Below are positions 51,690 to 60,764 of a stretch of DNA of 64,000 bases, piece after piece. This stretch comes from JAZTZP01 sp045637525 (GTDB lineage Bacteria; Bacillota; Clostridia; UBA1381): contig JAZTZP010000097.1 of the NCBI GenBank assembly GCA_045637525.1, positions 1 through 64,000 on the forward strand. The letters run 5' to 3'. The notes beneath the pieces are model-generated. The model did no database searches. It saw nothing but the letters and a program-made list of their open reading frames with translations, and was not told the DNA's origin. Every line of letters begins with the position of its first letter. Position 1 is the stretch's first letter. The position numbers and the translations under genes were made by a program.

Positions 51690-53234
51690 TCACTTCATTG
51701 ACTTAATATATTTATTCATCTCTTCCACATATTCCGTACCATGTGTTTCATACCACTTTTCAAGCGCAGCCGTGTATTCTGAAGTTTCCATTTCTCCTAC
51801 CAAAATCTTTGCCGTAACCTGAGTCATCTTCTTTTGATAATCTATGTATTCCTGGTTTATTGCCACCTCCGGCTTATGTCCGAGGTCATGAGATGTTACA
51901 TGATTTTCCATAGTCTGCTTAAGCCAATTGTCTCTTGTTTCCATATCAGGCGTATCATTATCATCTATTTTCTTTCCGAGGAAAAACTCCGTATCAAATG
52001 CCTTTCGCATAAACTGACGTCCGGCTGTTGTTGTTATTGCCTTTCCGTCTTTATCAAAAATACGTTCTTTTTCGCCATTCTCGTTTGTTTTAAAGTTTAT
52101 GCCCTCAAAGCCATAGATTGCTCCGTCATATACATCGTCTTCAAACATTGAATTAAACATCTGCACCACCTTTTCCGGATCCTTAGCGGCACTTGTTACT
52201 GCAAAGAACCAAAAATATCCCGTTGAATAAAGTGTGCCCTTAACCTCTCCGTTTTCATTCTTTATTCCCGTAATAAACGCAAGCTCTGCATCGGGCTGTG
52301 TTCTTCTAAGATTTGTACGAAGTGAGTTAACATTTGCCGCAAACGCCGGCATCACACCCGTTATTCCCTGATTAAAACGTTCCGCATAGCTCTTAAGCAC
52401 AGGTGCATCCGGGTCTATGTATTTATTTTGATAAAGCATTTTATTATATTCAAGGCACTTAAGATATTTATCATGCTCAAGACAATACTGTGCATCCATG
52501 TATTCATACTTGCCCTCATGCTCCTGCCAACCCAATATATCAAACGGCCACATTACCGCCGGCATATATTCACTTGCCGCATTTAAGCTGTGTGCCAGGC
52601 CGTATGTATCCGCTCTGCCGTTTCCGTCCGGATCATTCTCCGTAAATCTTTTTAAAATCTCCGTAAATTCATCGATAGTTACGGCACCATCCTCCGGAAT
52701 GCTGAGTCCTACCTTTTCAAGCCAGTCTTTTCTCACCACATATCCGTCTGCTCTTACGCACGTTGAACGAGGAATTCCGTATATTTCACCATCATTCATT
52801 ACTTCCATACACTTCCATGCATTTTCATGAATATTCTCCTGAAGAAGCGGTGCATTCTTTACATACTCCGTTATCGGAATTACTATTCCGTTTTCAACTG
52901 CCGTTTTAAACATAACATCCGTATGGTCCTGGAAAAGAATTGCATCGGGATATTCGCCACTGCTGAGCATTATCTGAAGTCTCTCGCTCAGGTTTGCAGA
53001 TGCAGGCACATCCGTTACTATTTTAATATTATTTTTCTCCTCAACAAGCTTATACCAAGCTTCATCCGCTTTTTCCTCCTCTGTTGAAGGCTCGCTCACT
53101 CTATCCACAACTCCTCCGAAAACCGTGATGGTGTTTGCTCCTTCGTTTTGCGTTTCCTCCTTATCGGAACACGCAACAAGCCCTGCCGTCAAAGCCACCG
53201 TTAAAACCAATGCCAATAATTTTTTTCCTTTCAT
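51690..53234 (-). CDS. LplA-type extracellular sugar-binding lipoprotein
   Basis: This is a 514-residue solute-binding protein of the LplA/YtcQ type. The lipoprotein signal is MKGKKLLALVLTVALTAGLVAC (shown in part; lipobox LVAC). The mature part has ITVFGGVVDRVSEPS, the periplasmic-binding-fold hinge motifs and a Trp/Tyr-rich sugar cleft (VMWPFDILGWQEHEGKYEYMD). It delivers oligosaccharide released at the surface to the LplB/YtcP permeases encoded just upstream. The ATP-hydrolysing subunit is not in the locus, as usual for this class, which shares a housekeeping MsmX-type ATPase. The ATG at 53234 has AAAGGAG before it; the longer open frame is not supported. Confidence 0.9.
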   Translation of the reverse strand: MKGKKLLALVLTVALTAGLVACSDKEETQNEGANTITVFGGVVDRVSEPSTEEEKADEAWYKLVEEKNNIKIVTDVPASANLSERLQIMLSSGEYPDAILFQDHTDVMFKTAVENGIVIPITEYVKNAPLLQENIHENAWKCMEVMNDGEIYGIPRSTCVRADGYVVRKDWLEKVGLSIPEDGAVTIDEFTEILKRFTENDPDGNGRADTYGLAHSLNAASEYMPAVMWPFDILGWQEHEGKYEYMDAQYCLEHDKYLKCLEYNKMLYQNKYIDPDAPVLKSYAERFNQGITGVMPAFAANVNSLRTNLRRTQPDAELAFITGIKNENGEVKGTLYSTGYFWFFAVTSAAKDPEKVVQMFNSMFEDDVYDGAIYGFEGINFKTNENGEKERIFDKDGKAITTTAGRQFMRKAFDTEFFLGKKIDDNDTPDMETRDNWLKQTMENHVTSHDLGHKPEVAINQEYIDYQKKMTQVTAKILVGEMETSEYTAALEKWYETHGTEYVEEMNKYIKSMK

Positions 53235-53263
53235 AATAAAACATCTCCTTTTAAATTTTTTTC

Positions 53264-54151
53264 TTATCCCTTCACCGATCCGACCGTTATACCCGTTGCA
53301 AAATGCTTCTGCAAAAACGGATACACGCACAGTATCGGAATAATTACAACCAACAATGTAGCATATTTAATTCCCTGTGTCGGCACACTCTCAAGCGTTG
53401 CCTCTGCAAGGTTTCCTCTTAAATCCGCCGCTGAAGTCTCTGCATTTTTTATTATTTCATTAAGCACAAGCTGAAGCGGCCATTTGCTTTTTGTGCTTAT
53501 ATATAAAAGTGCATTGAAATATGTGTTCCAATATGCAACAGCCGAGAATAAGACTATTGTAGCAATTATTGCTTTTGATATGGGAATCACAATTTGAAAC
53601 AGCACTCTTACCTCTCCGGCTCCGTCTATTTTTGCCGCTTCGATAAGCGCCTCAGGCAGCTGTTCAAAGGAATTTTTCATAAGAATTATATTCGCAGCTC
53701 CTGCCATTCCCGGTAAAATCAAAGACCACAGTGAATCAAGCAAATCCAAATCTCTTATAAGGAAATATGTCGGAATCATACCTCCCGAAAACATCATAGT
53801 TATTATGATATACATCATTATAACGGGCTTTCCCCATAAATCCTTTTTTGAAAGCGGATACGCCGTTATAATCGTCATAAGCACGTGAAACGACACACCG
53901 AGCGTTGTTATAAAAAGTGTGTTTTTATAGCCTGCCATTATACTTTTATCCTTTAATACAGTCTTCAGGCTTTCAAGAGTAAATCCATGCGGAACAATCA
54001 TCATCGGATTATTCACATAGCCCTCATAGCTGCTGAACGTAACCGCTATTACATTTAAAAGCGGATAAAGCATTATCACAGATATAAGGCACAAAATTAA
54101 TCCGTTTACGGTATCAAATAATGTAAGCTTTTTTAATAAATTTCTTTTCAT
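53264..54151 (-). CDS. YtcP-type sugar ABC transporter permease
   Basis: This is a 295-residue permease with six membrane helices. It starts LTLFDTVNGLILCLISVIMLYPLLNVIAV and has the EAA loop EALIEAAKIDGAGEVRVLFQIVIPIS. It ends QKHFATGITVGSVKG, the standard tail of YtcP/CUT1 second permeases. It pairs with the LplB-type protein encoded 22 bp upstream. The 'GxITVGSVKG' ending and gene order lplB-ytcP-lplA are those of Bacillus-type oligosaccharide importers. Confidence 0.95.
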   Translation of the reverse strand: MKRNLLKKLTLFDTVNGLILCLISVIMLYPLLNVIAVTFSSYEGYVNNPMMIVPHGFTLESLKTVLKDKSIMAGYKNTLFITTLGVSFHVLMTIITAYPLSKKDLWGKPVIMMYIIITMMFSGGMIPTYFLIRDLDLLDSLWSLILPGMAGAANIILMKNSFEQLPEALIEAAKIDGAGEVRVLFQIVIPISKAIIATIVLFSAVAYWNTYFNALLYISTKSKWPLQLVLNEIIKNAETSAADLRGNLAEATLESVPTQGIKYATLLVVIIPILCVYPFLQKHFATGITVGSVKG

Positions 54152-54173
54152 GTTCTAATCACCTATTCCTTTC

Positions 54174-55112
54174 TTACCACATACCAAGATTGTTTACCTT
54201 TGAAGAAATCTTGTTTGCCGTAAGCATAAATACAAGACCTACTATTGATTTCATAAATCCAAGCGCCGCCGCATAGGAATATCTTCCGCCGAGCAAGCCC
54301 GATCTGTAGGAATAGGTTTCAAGCACATCTGCCACATCATAAATCATCGGATTATACAGCATATATACCTGTTCAAAGGAATTATTGAGTATTCCCGATA
54401 AACGCATTATAAATTGAAGTGATATAACGCCCATTATTCCCGGAATTGTAACGTATTTTATCCTTTGTATTCTTGTTGCTCCGTCTATATATGCCGCCTC
54501 ATAAACCTGTGTGTCTATGCCGGCAAGCGCCGCCATGTATATTACTGTACCCCAGCCTGTTTCCTTCCATATTCCCGATGCAACTATAATCGTCCTGAAA
54601 CATGAGCTTTTTGTAAGGAACGCTACAGGCTCACCTCCCATTGATGTTATGATATGATTTACAAGCCCTGTTGTCGGAGACAGAAAATTCGTTATCATTC
54701 CGAGTATTACCACCCAGGATATGAAATGCGGGAAATATACTATCGTCTGAACAGATTTTCTGAATTTTGAGCTCTGCACCTCATGAAGCATAATTGCAAC
54801 TATAATCGGTACCGGAAATCCCCATATAATTGAATATGTACTCAAAAGCAATGTGTTTTTTAAGGCAATCCAGAAATCCTCCGAATTAAACAGCGTTATG
54901 AAATGATTAAGCCCCACAAATTCACTTCCGAAATATCCTTTTACCGGATTATAGTCTTGAAAAGACATTATAAGTCCATACATAGGGGTATAATTAAATA
55001 TTGCCAATTGTACCACCATCGGAATAAGCATCACATAAAGCCACTTGTTTTTCCATATGGCTCGTTTTATGTCTGTTTTTTCCTTGATTTTTACAACTTT
55101 ATTTCGTTTCAC
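54174..55112 (-). CDS. LplB-type sugar ABC transporter permease (locus copy)
   Basis: This is a 312-residue permease, paralogous to the orphan at 31.3 kb (shared GxxxxIxxFxxYNPxxGxxGSxxVGxxxF pattern). Its EAA loop is TQVYEAAYIDGATRIQRIKYVTIPG. It has six predicted helices and a basic cytoplasmic N-terminus of about 25 residues. Translation starts at GTG (55112), inside the end of the upstream FAD gene, with GGAGG 8 bases before, so the two are coupled. It is part of the lplB-ytcP-lplA importer of the locus. Confidence 0.93.
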   Translation of the reverse strand: MKRNKVVKIKEKTDIKRAIWKNKWLYVMLIPMVVQLAIFNYTPMYGLIMSFQDYNPVKGYFGSEFVGLNHFITLFNSEDFWIALKNTLLLSTYSIIWGFPVPIIVAIMLHEVQSSKFRKSVQTIVYFPHFISWVVILGMITNFLSPTTGLVNHIITSMGGEPVAFLTKSSCFRTIIVASGIWKETGWGTVIYMAALAGIDTQVYEAAYIDGATRIQRIKYVTIPGIMGVISLQFIMRLSGILNNSFEQVYMLYNPMIYDVADVLETYSYRSGLLGGRYSYAAALGFMKSIVGLVFMLTANKISSKVNNLGMW

Positions 55113-57330
55113 CTTTCATTCCTCCGTTAATTAATATCTGATATATCTCGAAATAATCCGCTCCGTATGTGCAAATTGGTGTGAATATTATTTCATCTGC
55201 AAGTGTTTCGGTTATTTCATGCTTCATAAAACGCCTGTAATTATTTCTCACCTCTATAAACTTCACATTCTCTCCGCCGTTTAACAGGCAAATATCATAA
55301 TCCTTTATCAGCGTTTTCGGAAGCTCCTTTATTGCTTCTGCATCGAGCGGTGAAGAAAAAACTGCCGATATTTCATGAATAGGTATCGGATGCTTTAATT
55401 TTATTCTCACATACTCATCTTCCGTTCCCTCACTTCGCCAGCAATTGGGAACACCATATGGTCTGTCAAAGCCGTTTAATATATGCTTTTCCGAAAACAA
55501 CTCCTGCACAGGGCTCATATCACAAAAGCATACCGAAAATTCTGCCCTTTCATATCTGTAAAAGCCCGTATTTTCTTCAAGCGGTATCAAATCATGATGC
55601 TCACGCTCTCCATACTTGTAATATATAAATGCTTCCGCACCCGTTATCGTTTTATCGGACGTGTATATCTCAAGATTTTCATTTTTTTCAAATACAACAT
55701 AAAGCTTTCTGCCATCTCCGGGTGATGCATCAGTATCAAGCCTTACCCATCCGTCAAAGCCCGGCTTTAAGTCAACCGTGATTTCCCTGATAAAATTATC
55801 GGGTCGATATGTTTCGATTTTTTTCCCATTTAAAACGCACACGTTCAGCATCTCGGCTGTGCTTCCGTTGTTTTTCACACCTACCGATAACGCATCAAGC
55901 TTATCCGTTATAACGGGAATTGCAACACAAATATTATCCGTAAGCGCCGTTGTTTTTATATTACACTTATTTTCATATTCAGCTACCGAAGATGCCTCCA
56001 CGCTGTTTAATATATCCGCATTATCCGCAACATAATCCATCATCGACTGGTTATCTGCCTTTAGCCTTCGCTTCAGCTCCTCTATGTGATTTTTATATAT
56101 TCCTCTCGGATTTTCGTTATGCTTTTTGCATAAATATGCCGCTGTGCCTATCGCTTGTCCCATTGCCGCACACGTATTTATAAGACGTGTAGAGCCTAGC
56201 GCAACATGCGTAACACTTATATTTCGCCCTGCCATAAGCATATTATGTATGTTTTTTGAATATAAGCATCTGTATGGTATCATATAAACCCCGTCAATAA
56301 ATTTCCAGCTCGTTGCCGGCTCATCGGAATAAATGCCCTCAGGTGCATGAAGATCAAGCTTCCAGCCTCCCGTTACCACACCGTCCGACTGCGGAACTGT
56401 TTTTTTCTCCACGTCATTTTGGCTAAGCACATAATCACCCAGAATACGCCTTGATTCCCGCTTGCCTATAAGCTGCGAAATCCTTTTTATTCTGAGATTT
56501 TCCGTTTCGGGATACTTTCCGCTGTTTTTCATGTAATCCCAATAACCAAGCACTATTTTTCTTAGGTTTAAGGTTATATCCTCATTATCCGAAATCGTGT
56601 TCCGCTCGCCTCCGCATTCAAGCCACCATTGAGCACCTGTGCCAACTATATCACGAAATTTTCCCGAAGCATTAATATTTTTCATAAATGGCTCTTTTTC
56701 AAAGTCGCAGGCAAAATCCGGCTTTATAAATTCCTGTGGCTTACCCGTGTTTTCCACATCAAACAGTATTGTGCCTCCCATAACCTTATCATCTGCTTTT
56801 TCCGGAGCCAGCTCTTCATCAAAATCCGTTTTTGCCTCTCTGCCGTACATAAACTCCGCTCCCGACAAAGCCGCCATCACTCCGTCTCCCGTACAATCGG
56901 CAAATATCTGAGCGGAAAATTGTATTCTTTTTTCGGATAAAAGCTGAATACATTCGATTTCTGATATTTTATCTCCGTCTTTTTTTACACAGGTAAGCAG
57001 TGTGTTTAAAAACAGCTCTATATTTTTCTCACGATAGACCATATCGAGCAACACCATATCTCTCATCGCATGCGTATCTGCCCTGTTTTTCGCAAACTCA
57101 AGCTTTATTTCATCAGCTATTCCGCCTTCTGATGCATATATCGTGGTTGAATTGCCGTTTGCACATGCGCCTCCGGGTGCTACTCCTATCTCACTGCTCG
57201 CATTTCCGCCCAATACCGGTCTGTCATTTATAAGGGCCACACTCAACCCATGCCTTGCCGCCGCAATTGCCGCACATATTCCGGCATAGCCTCCGCCGCA
57301 CACCACAAAATCCTTTTCCTTATAATTCAT
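55099..57330 (-). CDS. FAD-dependent oxidoreductase (FAD_oxidored family)
   Basis: This is a 743-residue cytoplasmic flavoprotein. The N-terminal dinucleotide site reads DFVVCGGGYAGICAAIAAARHGLSVALI, followed by RPVLGGNASSEIG. A mid-protein FADCTGDGVMAALSGAEF and a HVALGSTRLINTCAAMGQAIGTAAYL FAD-binding stretch match the FAD-dependent oxidoreductases found in many glycan loci. The C-terminal about 250 residues form beta-rich domains (DGWVRLDTDASPGDGRKLYVVFEK) that relatives also carry. The reaction is not established; oxidation or reduction of a sugar during import is plausible. It heads the gene train behind a long structured leader, and overlaps the permease gene by 14 bases. Confidence 0.85.
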   Translation of the reverse strand: MNYKEKDFVVCGGGYAGICAAIAAARHGLSVALINDRPVLGGNASSEIGVAPGGACANGNSTTIYASEGGIADEIKLEFAKNRADTHAMRDMVLLDMVYREKNIELFLNTLLTCVKKDGDKISEIECIQLLSEKRIQFSAQIFADCTGDGVMAALSGAEFMYGREAKTDFDEELAPEKADDKVMGGTILFDVENTGKPQEFIKPDFACDFEKEPFMKNINASGKFRDIVGTGAQWWLECGGERNTISDNEDITLNLRKIVLGYWDYMKNSGKYPETENLRIKRISQLIGKRESRRILGDYVLSQNDVEKKTVPQSDGVVTGGWKLDLHAPEGIYSDEPATSWKFIDGVYMIPYRCLYSKNIHNMLMAGRNISVTHVALGSTRLINTCAAMGQAIGTAAYLCKKHNENPRGIYKNHIEELKRRLKADNQSMMDYVADNADILNSVEASSVAEYENKCNIKTTALTDNICVAIPVITDKLDALSVGVKNNGSTAEMLNVCVLNGKKIETYRPDNFIREITVDLKPGFDGWVRLDTDASPGDGRKLYVVFEKNENLEIYTSDKTITGAEAFIYYKYGEREHHDLIPLEENTGFYRYERAEFSVCFCDMSPVQELFSEKHILNGFDRPYGVPNCWRSEGTEDEYVRIKLKHPIPIHEISAVFSSPLDAEAIKELPKTLIKDYDICLLNGGENVKFIEVRNNYRRFMKHEITETLADEIIFTPICTYGADYFEIYQILINGGMKGETK

Positions 57331-57372
57331 ATTCTCATCCTCACTATCCCGGCTTAAAATTCTAAATAAAAA

Positions 57373-57474
57373 AGTTTTTGATTAAAAACTTCAACCCCCT
57401 GCGCCCCCAATCATGGGGGCAGAGGAAGCTTTTTTGTAATTTCGGAAATTGCAAAAATATACAATTTCCGAAAA
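57373..57474 (-). promoter_or_regulatory. Structured leader with terminator/antiterminator-like hairpins
   Basis: Reading leftward from the kinase gene, there is a perfect 12-bp hairpin (57441-57474, TTTCGGAAATTG arms). A GGGGGC/GCCCCC hairpin (57404-57421) follows, then AAGTTTTT-AATC-AAAAACTT (57373-57392) followed by a T-rich run. The AAAAAGCTTC just before the GC hairpin can pair with GAAGTTTTT of the last hairpin, which would prevent the terminator-like fold. The region lies between the kinase stop and the FAD gene start (223 bp). It may be an attenuator, or a dispersed repeat that merely looks like one. Confidence 0.45.
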
Positions 57475-57553
57475 GATAAAAAATACATATCTATAATATT
57501 ATTCTATCATAAAATACGCATTTTTTAAATAGAAGATTTTTGCCTTTTCGCTA

Positions 57554-59329
57554 TTATTCTTGCCCAATTTTAGGTATTGTTATAACAAAAACAGTGTTAC
57601 CCCCGCTGTATGAACGCAATCCTATTCCGTACTCATCGCCGAATATAAGCTTTATTCTTTGATTTACATTTGCAATACCTATTTGCTCACTCCTCATTGT
57701 ATAATCATTTTTAAGACGTTCCTTCACCCTTTCGGCTTCCTTGTCCTTCATTCCCAGTCCGTTGTCCCTTATTTCAAGCTCTATTTGCTCTTCTTTTTCG
57801 ATTGCTGATACTGTGATTTTTCCTACATAGTCTATTCCCTTTATACCATGCGAAAAAATATTTTCCACTATCGGCTGTAATGAAAGCTTAATGATGCTGA
57901 ATTTTTTGATATTCTCCGGAATATTGATGCTTATCTCCATTTTATCCTTTAATCTTATCTTCTGAAATTCAAGATATGCCTCTATATTCTCTACCTCTTT
58001 GCCAATGCTTACCATCATATCTGTATTTTCAAATGTGTATCGCATAAGCTTTGCCAAAAGCAATACCATTTTTGAAACATCATTGTCAAAACCCATACTC
58101 CTTATCGCCTTCCAATTAATTGAATCAAGTGCATTATGCATGAAATGCGGATTTATCTGCATTTGCAAAACCTTTAGATTTGCATTGTTTAACAGCGAAA
58201 TCTTCTCGTCAAGCTGAGTTTTAAGTCTCTCGGTTTCTTTAATACTGAAATCAAAATGCGATATGATGTGCAAAATTTCATTTTTTGATATTTTATCTAT
58301 TATACCACCCGACAATCCATCTGTTTTTCTTATTTTATTAACAATTTCATAAATCGGCATATATAATTTTATCGACAAAAATACAGCCACAACAAGGCTT
58401 ATCAATAATGTTATCATCAGCGCTATGCACATAAAGCTTTTTATATCCGTAAGCTTCTCAAGATACACCTTGTTTGATACAAGAAATATATAGTTTCTAA
58501 CGCTGTGAGTAGTTGAGGTTTTTATAATTCTGTATGGTTCTTTATCTATTTCACGTTCATAAAAAACATCGCTTGATTCTTCAAGCCGTTTATCATAAAA
58601 GCTCTGTTCCTTTAAGCTTTTCCCAAGCATATTGGAGTTCTTTGTATAGATAATATTTCCCTTTTTATCTGCTACAATCAGATTGTTCTCATTTCTTGAA
58701 TCATCCGTGTATTTTTTAATATTTGCATTTGAAATGTATAAAATCACACCGCCTATAACTTCATTTTCCTTATTTCTTACCCTGTTGCTCACCAAAATAT
58801 ACTCGTTGCCGTTGTTATGGTGCTTCACGCTTAAATCATCTGCATCCTCCGGAATAATTATTTTTTCCTGCATTTTTTTATCCACAATACCCTTGGATAA
58901 AAAAAACATATCATTCCCGTATACGGAATAAATACATACATCGGTAATAACCGAGTTTGAAGCAATACACTCTGCTATAGTCTCAGACAAAGTGTCCATC
59001 GTTTCATACCTTTTATACATGTCATGTACAGTTTCAGAGCTTGTTTTTTCCAAAAATTCATCAACTGCCGAACTTGCGGAAATCTCACGTGCCGTCATCA
59101 TTGCATTTTCAAAAACCAGCTCCGTCACCTTCTTATTCATCTGAAGAGTTTCATGTTTTTCTTCCGTACTCTCCCGATACATATAATCCTCATAAAACAT
59201 ACTTACAGATAATGAAATAACTATCGCAGGTATTATCACTGTTACTGCAATTACAATCAAATACTTCACTAAAAGACTGTGAATCCCGTACTGCAGGGTG
59301 TCGGCAACCATCTTTTTTACATATTCCAT
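57554..59329 (-). CDS. yesM: YesM-type membrane sensor histidine kinase
   Basis: This is a 591-residue two-component kinase. A first membrane helix near residues 20-43 and a second near 295-315 enclose a dCache-like extracellular sensor (LSVKHHNNGNEYILVSNRV, EVIGGVILYISN). A cytoplasmic HAMP-like segment leads to the His_kinase domain with the phospho-acceptor in QINPHFMHNALDSINW. The HATPase ends the protein (NIFSHGIKG, IRDNGLGM, IGIANVNQRIKLIFG). YesM-type kinases sense sugar products outside the cell and control the adjacent glycan locus. It overlaps the regulator gene by 13 bases. Confidence 0.95.
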   Translation of the reverse strand: MEYVKKMVADTLQYGIHSLLVKYLIVIAVTVIIPAIVISLSVSMFYEDYMYRESTEEKHETLQMNKKVTELVFENAMMTAREISASSAVDEFLEKTSSETVHDMYKRYETMDTLSETIAECIASNSVITDVCIYSVYGNDMFFLSKGIVDKKMQEKIIIPEDADDLSVKHHNNGNEYILVSNRVRNKENEVIGGVILYISNANIKKYTDDSRNENNLIVADKKGNIIYTKNSNMLGKSLKEQSFYDKRLEESSDVFYEREIDKEPYRIIKTSTTHSVRNYIFLVSNKVYLEKLTDIKSFMCIALMITLLISLVVAVFLSIKLYMPIYEIVNKIRKTDGLSGGIIDKISKNEILHIISHFDFSIKETERLKTQLDEKISLLNNANLKVLQMQINPHFMHNALDSINWKAIRSMGFDNDVSKMVLLLAKLMRYTFENTDMMVSIGKEVENIEAYLEFQKIRLKDKMEISINIPENIKKFSIIKLSLQPIVENIFSHGIKGIDYVGKITVSAIEKEEQIELEIRDNGLGMKDKEAERVKERLKNDYTMRSEQIGIANVNQRIKLIFGDEYGIGLRSYSGGNTVFVITIPKIGQE

Positions 59330-60444
59330 TTCAGCCTCCTGTATTCCACAGGTGTCATACCTGTCTTTTGCTTAAACAATGCCACAAAATAATTTGTATT
59401 CTTATAGCCTACCATTAGGCATATTTCCGCTATTTTATAATCCGAACCGGCAAGTAGCTCCTTTGCCTTATTTATTCTAACATCTGTGAGAAAATCTATA
59501 AACTTTTGCCCCGTAACCTTTTTAAAAATCCTGCTTAAATATGTCGCACTCACAAATATCTCATCTGATACATCGTTTAATGATATATCCTTTGTATAAT
59601 TTCCGTATATGTAATTTTTCGCCATCTCCACAAGCCTTGTTTTAGTATCAAAATCCTTTCTCTTGTTGATTATATACCAAAAATCCTCTATGTATGTTTT
59701 ACTCATGCAATACAGCTCATCACGGTTATCTGCCGAAAGAAGCTTTTTGAAATCAAACTCAAGACTGTCTATACCCATGCCAAGCAACACCTCGTATATC
59801 TGAATCAGCATGTCGTTTACAAGTATCTTTCCACTCTCAAAGCTTGATGATGAAAACATATTAATGCAAACAGAAAGAAGTTCAATATTTGCGTCTATAT
59901 CACTTGAAAACAACGATGATATTACTTCTTTTTTTATTTCAAATACTTTCTTTATATCCACTGTTTCCGAAACTGAGCCTGTGGTGTTTTTCTTAAAAAC
60001 ATCAGTTGTTTTATCAATTTTTTCTTCAATTATTCCATCAGGCTCATTTGTTTCATTCGCTATCGTACGAAGTTTCAATTCATCTCTCAACTCTGCAAAG
60101 GCATTCTTCAATTCCTCAATATCCGTAGGCTTTAAAAGATAACGATACACATTGTTGTTTACAGATTCCTTTGCATATTCAAACTCCTGATATCCGCTGA
60201 GCACTATAACCTTTATCTCTGGACAATTTTTGTAAACAAATTTCGCCAAATCAATTCCGCTTTTTTCCCTCATCCGCACATCGGTCAGAACTACATCAAC
60301 AGGATTTTGGCAGATATACTCTATTGCAGTTTCCGCATCCGAAACGCTTTTTGAAACAACGTAACCCCAGCTTTTCCAATCTATGAACTCCGTTAATGCT
60401 TCTCTTATATCATCCTCGTCATCAACAATCAACAATTTGTACAT
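59317..60444 (-). CDS. yesN: YesN-type response regulator (CheY receiver + AraC HTH)
   Basis: This is a 375-residue regulator. The receiver domain (1-120) has the acidic pair DDEDD and the phospho-acceptor Asp55 in VVLTDVRM. A 140-residue helical linker follows. The C-terminal AraC-type DNA-binding domain (about 275-372) has ISLNDVSDEIFVSATYLSRIFKKVTG and KIAEICLMVGYKNTNYFVALFKQKTGMTP. It is the first gene of the leftward locus, with its own consensus promoter. It probably activates the FAD/transport/surface genes behind it. AGGAGG precedes the ATG. Confidence 0.95.
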   Translation of the reverse strand: MYKLLIVDDEDDIREALTEFIDWKSWGYVVSKSVSDAETAIEYICQNPVDVVLTDVRMREKSGIDLAKFVYKNCPEIKVIVLSGYQEFEYAKESVNNNVYRYLLKPTDIEELKNAFAELRDELKLRTIANETNEPDGIIEEKIDKTTDVFKKNTTGSVSETVDIKKVFEIKKEVISSLFSSDIDANIELLSVCINMFSSSSFESGKILVNDMLIQIYEVLLGMGIDSLEFDFKKLLSADNRDELYCMSKTYIEDFWYIINKRKDFDTKTRLVEMAKNYIYGNYTKDISLNDVSDEIFVSATYLSRIFKKVTGQKFIDFLTDVRINKAKELLAGSDYKIAEICLMVGYKNTNYFVALFKQKTGMTPVEYRRLKWNM

Positions 60445-60496
60445 AAGCTTCCTCCTAATTTATCCCATTTTTTATAAACTCTACTTCCCTATTGCA

Positions 60497-60525
60497 ATTA
60501 TATCACCAAATTTAATTAAAGTCAA
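60497..60525 (-). promoter_or_regulatory. Promoter of yesN-yesM
   Basis: On the minus strand TTGACT and TATAAT are separated by 17 bases, about 50 bases before the yesN start codon. Confidence 0.85.
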
Positions 60526-60559
60526 TCAAATATTTTGTCCAAAAAATACAAATTTTTGT

Positions 60560-60664
60560 GCTAAAAAAAGGAGCTCGCAATGAACTCCTTCTTATTATTT
60601 CAGGAACTTTTTAAACATCCCCATAATATATTGTTTCTCTTAATTTAAATTTAAGATTTTTGCA
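60560..60664 (-). ncRNA. Candidate small RNA upstream of yesN
   Basis: On the minus strand a TTGACG-16-TGTTAT promoter-like sequence lies inside the 40-bp repeat (60669-60696). It is followed by about 100 bases that end in an intrinsic terminator: AAGGAG/CTCCTT stem at 60568-60590, then seven T. No gene lies on that strand to need this terminator. A mini-ORF (GMFKKFLK) is present but short. It is speculative: this may be a repeat remnant rather than an RNA. Confidence 0.35.
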
Positions 60665-60696
60665 CCAAATAACAATATATATGTAAAAAACGTCAA
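60657..60696. repeat. 40-bp repeat, copy 2 (upstream of uxaC)
   Basis: It is identical to 33522-33561. It ends immediately before the uxaC -35 box (TTGACA starts at 60697), a position fitting an upstream operator or activator site. Confidence 0.85.
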
Positions 60697-60725
60697 TTGA
60701 CAAAACCCGCCGACTATGGTATAAT
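60697..60725 (+). promoter_or_regulatory. Consensus promoter of uxaC
   Basis: TTGACA, 17 bases, TATAAT: a perfect housekeeping promoter on the plus strand. Transcription would start near 60732, giving a leader of nearly 400 nt that contains the entire hairpin array. Confidence 0.85.
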
Positions 60726-60764
60726 TAACACATATAAACCGAAAAACTGCGAAATACAATTAAA

